DNA of 64,000 bases from Synchiropus splendidus (Eukaryota > Chordata > Actinopteri > Syngnathiformes > Callionymidae). Positions 54,881 through 64,000 of the stretch are shown here, in pieces. A program made the position numbers and the translations under genes. The stretch spans positions 22,486,001 to 22,550,000 of the forward strand of contig NC_071347.1 in NCBI RefSeq assembly GCF_027744825.2, in the 5' to 3' direction. The notes beneath the pieces were generated by a model. That model did no database searches, was not told where the DNA came from, and was given only the letters and a program-made list of their open reading frames with translations. Position 1 is the first letter of the stretch, and each line of letters opens with the position of its first letter.

Positions 54881-57309
54881 TGTTGTGGGACTCGTCGAAG
54901 CCGTGACGCGCCGCCAGGTGAGTTTACACGTGGCAGAAGCCACTCATTTGAAGTGAACAAAATATCTCAAACATTTGCACTCACCAAGCGCCAAGCCTGC
55001 AGAACAGAGCGATACGAAACACAACACTGGGCTATACTGTCACATGAGTATGGCTACATATACTATATAGAATATATTCTGGGAAAATGACATTACTTTT
55101 GTCATAAATGTGCTCATGATTTCTGGACCTCGCTGGCCCGCCAATGCCTTACCCTGTGTGACTATGTTGAGGAGGGTCCGGGGCTGGTGCTCAGCCCGAT
55201 ACACCCATCACCTTGTTGTTGTTGTTGTTGTTGGGTTCATACAAACATTCTCAAATGTGACAGCATGCGACCCAATTTTAATGTGACTACTGCAACAAAC
55301 AGGCATCAAAGAGCGCCTTTTCGCACGGCATATGCAGTGGGCGGGGCCACGGCGGGCAGCCATTCTCACAAGAATTCCATAACTCCTCAAGAATTCAAGA
55401 AAAACATGGGCACTTTTCACCCTCATGGTACAAGTTCTGGAACTCTGGGTCTCTCTGTGAAGGTCCCTGATGAAGAGCATCATTTGTTCATGTACTTTCA
55501 TAACAATAATAATCCTGTCTCAGCTCTACACAGTTCTGTAAATCCAAACTATTTTGTGGGGCAGCTGATGTCATTTACCTTTGTGCAATCGTTTAATAAA
55601 AACAAAATATTCATAGAAAGATTGGTCCCCTCCATCAAGATGCTTTCGGCTTCTCTGCTCATGTACTTATTTATTTATGGTTGTACCACATCAAATCATC
55701 CCCCAAATCATTTCACTCAAAAGCCGGTGGGTTCAGGGACAGTGGGAAATCTCGCTGCTCAACTATTGTTGAGATCTTAAAGAAGTTGAATCGTACCTCG
55801 CCACTGCTTCATCGATAGAAAATGACTCGGCGCTATTAACGGCATTCCGTTATCGGCCTTCCCATCGGTTTTTGGGAGGAGAGGAGTGAAGTGAACACTC
55901 GCCCCGGAGTGAGCAGTCAGAGGCGCGGCCGCCCCACTCCACTGCGCTCTGAATAAACATCCGTGTTGGCAAGTGTTACATCAAAGGAAAGCGCTGGCGA
56001 AGTTCGACATTGATTTTTCATTAATCTCCAGCACGCTGCAGGTGCTCACACACTCGAGCATGAATTCTTTAACAAGGCGCTGCAACAAATAAACACACAC
56101 TCCGCGGCTTTCTCGGAACGTTTGACTTCATCCGGGGAACATGGGCCTCTCTTTATGAGGAACGACGTCACTGGACTCCGACAAACACCAAGAGCGATGC
56201 TCGAAGAGCGGCTGGTGAGAGATATCTGATCGGACGGTGAGTGAAGAGGCAGCTGATGCGAGAGAATCAATTGAATCCATTTGCTTCAACACATCTTGGC
56301 ATCGTGCATTTTCTGGCATAGCAACCGTCTCCAAGGAGGATACTGTAGGCAATCAAAGCTTCAGCTAGCTCGACATGGGGGCGGCAATCGAGCACTGCTG
56401 AGACTTCCTGAACAGCAGGAAGTGGGCAGATGGTGTTTGTGTTTGTCGTGCGTGTGTGTGAGAGTGTGTGTGTGTTGCCGGGAAACTTGGAAATTCTCCA
56501 TAATCAACAGTCTTTTAAGCTTCAGATACTCATTTCTGATTGGATTTTAGAAGTTTTTCAAAGACCTTTGTCGCGTCTGAGGATGCTACGCAGAAGTAAA
56601 GCAAAGCAGGTGACGTTGACCCAGATGTTGACGTGTGGTCGCGCCTCCCTAGCCGCCCCCCTCCCCCCGCCTGCTTCCCTCCTCCATTCAGCCGTCAAAC
56701 GGAACAGTCGGGTCGCAGGCCTTTCCTGCTCAGATGAGGACGATTCCGCTCTGCTAGATGTCGCCACCGATGATGTCAGCCGGTCGAGGTGCCAACCGTT
56801 GCTTCCGTCTGCCAAGGCCCCTTTTTTGGAGCGACGGCTCGCAGGGGACTACAAGGCCAAATATAGTCTTCTTCTGTTGAGTTTCAACAAATACTCTCCA
56901 ATACCTCTAAGTCAGTCATTGGTTCCCATCAGCCAGTCTCCTTCACCTTCATCCTGAACCTCATCCTCTTCTTCAAAACTGCCTCTCTCCAAACCATCTG
57001 ACTCTTCCAAAATGGCCGCCTCATTCTAAAGTCTAATCTAATATAAGGTTTGTATTGAGATGCTCCAGTGATGTCCCTCTCCTTTGGTCCACCAAAGCAG
57101 GATCTTCACGTATTTTCATCTCTAAACAACGCAGCGCGCGGACAGGACAGCGCACGTCAGCAGCTATAATGGTGGCTAAAGAGGCGGGCCTCCAGGAGTG
57201 GGTGCAGCTGGGAAGAACAAGATTTCATCTCCTGGCAAACAAAGTGTTTTCAATGGGCGGGGCTTATGCTGTAATGTAAAGAGAGAACAGACACTGACTG
57301 CTGTGTTGA

Positions 57310-58045
57310 AGAAGGTCCAGTATCATTTTTAAAGACACATTAGTCGCTCTTTAACAGCCATATACTAGATACATAAAAAAGTTCCAACGACAACCTACCA
57401 ATACTCACACAAACATCGTGTTTACCTGTGTGATGACGCGAGTGAAAGGAGCTGCTACACGGTGCGGAGGAGTGGGCGGGGCCACCTCATTCAAAGAAGG
57501 AGAAGCACGACAAGGACTACAAAAATGGCCTCCAACAGGTTGATCCCAATTAATCCTGAATTTGTTGCAACAAAACTACTTTAATCGCTGAAGTGTTTGT
57601 CGTACAGTGAAACAAAGCGTGTAGGCGGAATTGTTTGTTCCGGACTCGGCACTACAGTCACGACACAATGTAGCGGAGAAGGATGCTCTCTGTCGATGTT
57701 TTCAGCTCATGAACACAACTCTTCCTCCGGAGGTAGTTATTTGCCTATATATTTATTAAATTCGCAGAGAGCCGGACGCTGAAATGTTAGCCACGCTAGC
57801 ACGCCTTTTTTGTTTTGTTGCAAAACCGGGAACATACTGACTCATCCGCATGAGACTGTGGCCTGGTTTAAAAAACAAACGCAACCCACGGTGTTTTCTT
57901 CTTCAGGCTGTCGTGACTTCAGGTCAACTGACGCAACAAACTCTGTGACCAACCGACTTTGTTTTTTTCAAATGTGAATAGCTCATAAACGGATGAACAG
58001 GGTTCTTTCACTCTGAAACCATCCTAGGTCCCCTTTAAAAACCTC
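57310..58045. other. Probable interspersed sequence, unclassified
   Basis: A 'gtcccctttaaaaa' word near 58,030 and 'cactctgaaaccatcctagg' look like the end of a repeated element, and 'gtgggcggggcca' recurs in the area (57,470; compare 55,340 and 57,255). I could not define ends or a class. No gene is visible. Confidence 0.25.
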
Positions 58046-58089
58046 TCGCGCCACAGACACAAACAGGATCTTCAGGAAAGTGAAAAGGC

Positions 58090-58260
58090 TGTTTAGCGTT
58101 TCCACAGAGGCAATTAGTGCGCGGCCGTGGCCGAGTGTTTATTTGATCGATGAGTGGCGCCGCCGCGTCACCTCGCGCCGACGTAATGACTGGCACTTCA
58201 TAATTACAACAGCAGCACCTGTCACTTCTTGGCTCCATCAGGCTCCCTGGAAATAGCCGG
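58090..58260. promoter_or_regulatory. Candidate conserved non-coding element
   Basis: Non-repetitive sequence with homeodomain-type cores ('ggcaattagtg', 'gacgtaatgac', TAATTA at 58,201-58,206, 'cactaatcaag') within 170 bases. This is inference from motif density only. Confidence 0.2.
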
Positions 58261-59211
58261 CACTAATCAAGTGTGTGTGCGTCACTGTCCCGACTGACGC
58301 GGCTGTCATCGCAGATAACCCTCCCTCCGGCTCAGACTGGGACAAGTGGGCGCAAGGATGGGCCCCAACGCCAAAGACGACCTCCGAACGGGGAGCCACC
58401 CGCTGGACTGAGGCGGCGTTCCTCCCTCCACTGAATCCATCACTAAACTCAACATCCAGGCCGCCATACACATCTTAGCGGCATGTCACTGCATTAGCGC
58501 CACGAACTAGCGGGGAAGTAGTTAAAACGCCATTCCCATCATTGCTTTGTCACGCCGCAGTCTGGTTCAAGGCCAGTGTGGGACTACTTTTCTCTTCAAT
58601 TGCTTGTAGAAATGAAACGGCTTGTCGCAATAAAAGCTCCGCCTGGCAGGTTATCTGTGTGAGGGACACGCTCCACCTCAGCGCCAGCAGGTTCCCACGG
58701 CGAGAGTGGCGGCGCATCATGGAGGATATAGGCTGGGGAGGGGGCGACTGCCTCATAAATCCCCCGCTTGTTTACTCTGAAGCCCCTCTCACACCTTCAG
58801 CAGAGGAAAGTCGTAAAACGTGTTTGGGAGAGCGACTTGCGCGTCATGAGAGGAACCTTTTTAGCTAATGAATGGAACCATCGGTCTTCATAAGACCCTC
58901 CCGCCAGGACCGCCACCAGAACTACTGCGTGATTACCGAAGCCCCCTGCTGGTGGAGGCGAGAGAAGAAAACAAAACAGGCCGGGCCTCGGTCAGTGTTT
59001 AAGTGACTGTGATGCCTTTAATCTGTGTGGAGCCTCGTGGGCCGCTAGCTACGAACGAAGAAGGCAGGATGCTATGGGACGCAACCACATTGTAGCGAGT
59101 GATCGAAGCATCATACGTGGTTTTTTTGTTTCATTCATCGTGCCGACCACCACTCACAAGATTCTGCCTCCAATCCAGAAGCTCATCCTCCAAGCCAGAA
59201 ATCTCGCCAGA

Positions 59212-59658
59212 TCACACGGGACAACATGACGTGTAAACACCACAACAAGCAGAGAACACAACTGACATGCGCGTCGGATGATGGCAGACTTCCCTGTTTT
59301 GTTTTTTTCTAAAGGCAAGAATTCTCCAGTTTCCAGTTCCACACTCCCAAGGCGTAGCATATTGATGTTTGCAAGTGGATTTTAGCGTCCAATGTTGATG
59401 GTGAAGGCATCGCTGAATGTAGATGCATAAAGGTCCGTTAATGCCATACGAATCTGGATACGGACGGAGCCTCTTGTGCTCTGCCTTCACTTTCTCCGTA
59501 TTTCTGAACGTTTCCACGAAGCTAACGGAGCAGTACCATGGGAAATCATGGAAGGCAGCGCTGCTGTTAGCACACGATACGTAGCTGTAATGAGACACAA
59601 AGAAGACATGACGATGGCGTTTTGAATCCGACTGTAAACGCCCAGGTAAAGAAGCCAA
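59212..59658 (-). other. 148-codon open frame, probably repeat-derived
   Basis: The minus-strand frame has 148 codons with ordinary composition (contains RLRPYPDSYGINGPLCIYIQ), unlike the low-complexity frames elsewhere. I do not recognise a domain, and no splice or promoter context supports a gene. It may be a fragment of a transposable element. Confidence 0.2.
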
Positions 59659-60359
59659 GTTATCGAAACAGCAGAGAAGCTATCAAAACACGGGTGAGGA
59701 GGCGTCCGAGTCAGTCCCACTGTTGACCCAAACCCATGTGGTTTTGTGCTGCTGACCCTTCTGAAGAGAGCTTTACATTCCATTCACATTAGCGTTCAGA
59801 TCTGCCGCCCGTCTCTGAGCCGTTCAGACACTTCATCCTCTCACTATAGTCTGAGTCGTCGCTGCCACGACAACGTGTTTGGAAACAAAACAAGTCAAGC
59901 TGCTCTTCTTCCTCAAACTCCGTAGACCAGCAGTCCCTCCTTACTGGCTGATATTGCTGCTACTTCCACCGCTTCAGCGCACTGGTGTTTGGTAGCTCCA
60001 GTGACAAGCCACAAGATGGCGCCGGCGTTGAGAACCTTGTCAGAATCACTATGTGTTTCATTGTCGGAGATGGAGACATATTGTCATTTTTCTGTGTACG
60101 TGGAGTGAAAGCCAGTACTTCTCCGTTCTAATGCTGGACTGGCGACCGCCTGCGCTCCCTTCCTGGATCCAGGTGGAACTCCTGAACACCTCCAGTTGGC
60201 CCCGCCCACCGAGGTCACAGCATCACTCACCTCCTTCCATGTTTGTGCCACTGATACAACTGAACTTCTCGTGTTGCGACAAGAAGCAGCGAAGCGAGCA
60301 GTGGAAGGTGGACGTTAACCGAATGAAATGTCCTTTCATCGTGTTTTGACGCTTGTTCA

Positions 60360-60520
60360 ACAGGTCCATGTTGTCGCGGCTCAGCTGACTAATGAGCTAA
60401 TTACGCCAGATTATCGCACATATTTCGGGGTTCGGAGAAGCGGCGAGGAAAATGAGATTCCTCCTGTTGAAATATTCATAGGCGCCTGTTGATCGGCGCT
60501 CTACATGGATGAAACCTGTT
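60360..60520. promoter_or_regulatory. Candidate conserved non-coding element
   Basis: 'gactaatgagctaattacgc' (TAATTA at 60,398-60,403), 'gattatcgcac' and 'gaaatattcatagg' lie within 160 bases of unique sequence. Typical of developmental enhancers, but supported here by composition only. Confidence 0.2.
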
Positions 60521-61559
60521 ATCTGTCGGCCTGGAAGCCCGACACAGAGTCTTGACTGTGGCTCTCCGGAGAATCAACATGTTGTCTATGAACGTAAGAA
60601 ATATGAAAGGCACAAATGGAGGAGAGCCAGTGGGCTCCAGCGCTCTGGAAGAGTGTGTTTTTCACGCCATCTCCTCTCCTCCTCGCCGCCGCCGTCTCCT
60701 GCCTGGAATACTAATGAAGGCTCTAATCTCGGCAGCTATGAATACGCAAAAGTGTTACATCACCATCGGAACGGAGAGGAGGGACACAGACAGAAGTGGA
60801 AGGATGAGTTGGACCGGGGCGCCGCGGTTGATTCATTTAGCATCGCAGGGTAACAACCGCCGCCGATAATTCGATAGATGAGGCCACTGGACATCGTGCT
60901 CAGTTACAGCGACAGCAACGCTCGGAAACAATACGTGGAGACCCGAAGGGAAGAAGGACGGTCCTCTTCTCCGCAGAGCAAAGAGTAGAAACTGAGTCAT
61001 GAGCAGAGAGCGAGCGCGCACGCAGGAGCGGCTCACATGATCCCCAGAGGAGAGGAAGAGATGCAAAACAAAACAAGAGGCCAAGAAGAAAATCAATCTA
61101 GTGAGTGAGAGTTTTGCAATTCATCTGTCATGATGAATTGCACTTCAATACTTGATACTGTGGAAGCCGTCCTCATCTGCTCCATCACTGCTCTGGTGAG
61201 GAGCCAAATCTGCGCACAAGCATTCTCTGAACTTCACCGTCTGCTGCTTCATGGACGCCTTGCTGAAGACAGCACCTGGTCTGATGTGGCGCACGCTTTA
61301 GACGCCAATAAATCTGAAACGAATGGGTCAAAACGACTGTGTTAAAGTGACAAATGCAACCCAGTCACGTTACTCACTTGACTATTTATCCATCTCTCGA
61401 TGTGAATTCTGGTTTATTTTCTTCAATGTTTATTCATGACACTGTATTGATTATTTTTTTATGATTACATTATTATATTTTATACCATCCATCCAGTATA
61501 TTCCCTTATTACTTGGTGGGGGACGATGTGGTACATTTTTTTAAATGACTTTTTCATTC

Positions 61560-61735
61560 TTTATTTCCACAGATGACTTTACCGCAGGGTTTTTTTTTTC
61601 CACAATTGTTGGAGAAAGTCAGAGTCGCTGACTGACTGACTGAAATTTCAAATCCATCCATTTTCTTCTGCTTATTCTCTGAGGAAAATTAAACATAAAA
61701 ATACATTTCTAAAACGTCTAGTCGCATCATTTATT
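61560..61735. repeat. AT-rich dispersed repeat, copy 1 of 3
   Basis: 'atttccacagatgacttta', 'aaatccatccattttcttct', 'attctctgagg' and 'aaaaatacatttctaaaacg' recur in order at 63,065-63,180 and 63,440-63,540. Confidence 0.65.
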
Positions 61736-62402
61736 CTGGCTTGTCTGACCCAAACTACAATGAGGGTGCAGCAGCAGGTCACATGCTTGCCTGCATGTTG
61801 GTCACTATCTTCCCGTTTTTGTGGCTCGTGCACGGCTCACCGGGAGCTTCCAGAACCAGAGGCCAGATCACGTCGTGTCATGACTCCGTAGCTGAAGGGC
61901 TTTTCCTACGGCCCCTGAACGCCACATGACCATCCTGCCAGCGCCTGCTTCTTTACATGGCGCTTGAGTCAAGCTGCGTGTCTCACTTTGCTTTGCTCTC
62001 GCCGTGGATCAAAGCTGTCGTGAGAAACACGAGGGTTCACGACTGATGTCATGTGACAGGCGTTTGCTGTTGCACCGCCACATCCCAACACAGACTCCGC
62101 CTTCTCCCTGTAACAAGGTTGAGTTGCTCGGTCCGGGTCGCGCCTGACTCCCACCCACCGGAGCGGCCCGTCGTGAGGCCGGGTCTTGTGCATCAGCCCT
62201 CAGACGTCTTTCGCCTCACAGCCACGGATCTAACGGCCGGCTGATTCAGAAGAGCCACGCAGTCTTTGGAGGATCCAGCAGCAACTCTGATTTGAAGGGG
62301 AGGGAAAGCTTTTGAAGTCTTTTGACTCCGGCGTGGAGAGATAATACAAATGAAAATGGGATATAATAATTGAAGACAGAGGAAGGAGAAAGAAAAAGAA
62401 TA

Positions 62403-62570
62403 TCCGTTTCCAGGGGGGGGAGGGGGGGTGCACTTGAGTCTCTCACTGTGCCTGCTCTTCCACTTGTCTTCTGTGATCCTCCCCCTCCTCCTCCTCCTCC
62501 TCTCATCTGTTGCCTCATTCTGCTCCTTTTGTCTTCCACGTTCTTCACAGTCGATCTTCTTTTTGGGCGC
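62403..62570. other. G-run followed by CT-rich tract
   Basis: 'cagggggggg', 'agggggggtg' (about 62,412-62,430) is followed by 'ctccccctcctcctcctcct' and more pyrimidine-rich DNA. A G-quadruplex or slipped structure is possible; nothing else is seen. Confidence 0.35.
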
Positions 62571-63064
62571 AGAGCCCACTCATTGTACTGCGAGTTTTCA
62601 TTTCCCTTCATCTCTCCATCGATCAGTGTCTTCAATAGTGTCACACCAGGACCGGAGAACGGCGGCCGGCGCCGGCTTCCGTGGCTGAGAGGCTGTCCCA
62701 GGAAAGGGGCCGCTGACCTCCTCGCTTTCTTACTGACAGTGTCTGTGTGTGTGTGTGTGTGAGTGTGCATTTTTTTGCCAGTCAAGTTTTTCTTTCCCTT
62801 CTGACAAGGCTGTTTGACAATAGTCTTGGTTCAAAATCGACTTTTGTTTTCATGGCGCCCCGAGAAAGTGGCACTGTCTTTCGCTGTTATTTTTTGTGAA
62901 GGTCATTGAGCTTATTTCTGTCATTTTTCATTTTTATTCTCGAGGCTCTGTTTACACAGTATATATATATATATAGTTTCCCATCACACTCAACTTGGAT
63001 TGTAACTTGTAAGCTGTATTCACTACACAGCATTTCACCCCTTTGTTACCTGGCTACTCATTGA

Positions 63065-63540
63065 TTTCCACAGATGACTTATACACAGCTAGTTTTTGTT
63101 TCTGCATATTCTCTGACAAAAATGAAACTTAAAAATCTACATATTTTTTAAATATCTAGTTACGTTATTTATTCTCATGATTGTGTTTTTGTTGTTGCCA
63201 TTTTATGTTTGATGAGTTTTTATTTTTAATGAAACATTCCACTGAATTTTCTCCATCTGGTAACTTATTTTTGACCCTGTGTACATATACACATCATCCA
63301 TAACATGCATACATATATTGTCTTCGATGACACTCGACTTCTCATCTATCTATTGGTGTGAATTTATTTTATTTTATTTTTGTTTAGTTCAGTTGAGTTT
63401 ATGCAGTACAATCCTCTTCCATGGCATTAATGATAATAATTTCCAATCCATCCATTTTCTTCTCCATATTCTCTGATGGAACTTAAAACCTCCAACATAA
63501 AAATACATGTTTTTAAATGTCTACTGGCGTCATTTACTCG
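63065..63540. repeat. AT-rich dispersed repeat, copies 2 and 3
   Basis: Copy 2 (63,065-63,180) has 'gatttccacagatgactta', 'tgcatattctctgacaaaa', 'aaaatctacatattttttaa' and 'ttatttattc'. Copy 3 (63,440-63,540) has 'caatccatccattttcttct', 'ccatattctctgatgg', 'aaaaatacatgtttttaaat' and 'gtcatttactc'. Same orientation as the copy at 61,560. Confidence 0.65.
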
Positions 63541-64000
63541 GATGGGTCTCAGTTGTGTGTTTTGAAGAGCTTCAGCAGATGATTGTTTAATAATGAAATA
63601 GTCAGGTCAGCATTGCTTGGCTCACGTCCCTCACGTCAGCGGAGCGTCTCTCCTCCTGAGCCGTTTTCTGACAGTGATCTGTTGAAGATTCCCAAACCCT
63701 CTGAGGCTTCAGCGAAACGCAGCTCATGAAACCGCGTTTCTGAAGTGAACTGATCTCTAACAGGGGCCTCATGAAGCCAGGTTCGACTGCAAGTTGAATG
63801 ACTATCTGGCAGGACACGCGACCACACACACACACACAGAGTTATCTCGCGCCTTTTATCAGGCGAGTAATTGTAACTGGCTGAGCGCGGTGTTTGACAC
63901 AAACCATTAAACGGTTAAAGAGTCGCAGACCTGATGGTGCTGGCTGATAACCAAAGAGGAATCGCAAACAAAAAGTCCCTGAAGAATAAGAGGGAGCGCG

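Larger units (their letters stand above)
41754..64000 (-). other. ntrk3: Presumed ntrk3 intron upstream of the last LRR exon (partial)
   Basis: 22.2 kb in which I find no exon. The next upstream exon should encode an LRR of the type SGLRSI...NPHLRYI; no such sequence with flanking splice sites was seen. Besides the elements listed separately, 42,000-43,560, 50,060-51,000, 55,200-57,300 and 58,040-61,380 are mostly unique. 48,080-48,410, 52,700-53,180 and 61,380-61,740 are AT-rich. 62,400-62,570 is a G-rich then CT-rich stretch. Confidence 0.6.

Noticed and set aside
41754..64000. The preceding LRR exon of ntrk3
   Set aside because: I looked for an approximately 70-base minus-strand segment of the form SGLRSI...NPHLRYI with phase-2 ends and found none; a translated search would be needed to exclude a diverged one.

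Overview
The window is vertebrate nuclear DNA, most likely from a percomorph-type teleost fish. It has interrupted coding sequence with GT-AG introns, long AT-rich and microsatellite-rich non-coding stretches, and short dispersed elements of kinds I recall from fish genomes. I see no prokaryotic operon, phage, CRISPR array or second protein-coding gene. Species and chromosome cannot be read from the sequence.

One gene is present, on the minus strand: the neurotrophin-3 receptor tyrosine kinase TrkC (ntrk3). Twelve coding exons lie between 41,753 and 1,241, in transcription order: last leucine-rich repeat (41,682-41,753), LRR C-terminal cysteine cap (31,900-32,054), first Ig domain in two exons (30,949-31,091; 30,104-30,248), second Ig domain in two exons (25,595-25,707; 25,304-25,487), a 21-base microexon (24,033-24,053), extracellular stalk (23,726-23,769), transmembrane helix (22,289-22,391), intracellular juxtamembrane segment with NPQY (5,531-5,719), and two kinase exons (1,824-1,954; 1,241-1,413). 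All phases join without a break, giving 1,473 coding bases (491 codons). Signal peptide, N-terminal cap and first LRR exons should lie beyond 64,000. The rest of the kinase should lie beyond position 1. The juxtamembrane sequence and the 'YNLSPTKDK' kinase segment point to TrkC rather than TrkA or TrkB. I cannot say which teleost duplicate (ntrk3a or ntrk3b) this is.

The rest is intron. 1-1,240 holds a T/G minisatellite. 5,720-22,288 (16.6 kb) holds a degenerate 'guide-word' minisatellite, two short elements with inverted ends, a 1.9-kb polypyrimidine tract, a 411-base tandem duplication and trinucleotide-rich repeats. 25,708-30,103 holds a triplicated block carrying a CTCF-like core and several copies of a GGGGACC/(CA)n repeat, one abutting an ntrk3 5' splice site. 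32,055-41,681 is dominated by a (TGGA)n - (CA)n - (GGAT/GGAA)n cluster and a 139-base satellite full of AP-1 sites. 41,754-64,000 is presumed intron with three non-LTR retrotransposon fragments, two fish-type dispersed elements and a hairpin built from two facing SOX-type motifs.

No previously undescribed system is evident. The observations most worth checking are the microexon, the CA repeat at the splice donor, the AP-1 palindrome satellite, the CTCF-bearing triplication and the SOX inverted pair. All functional readings of non-coding DNA are inference.
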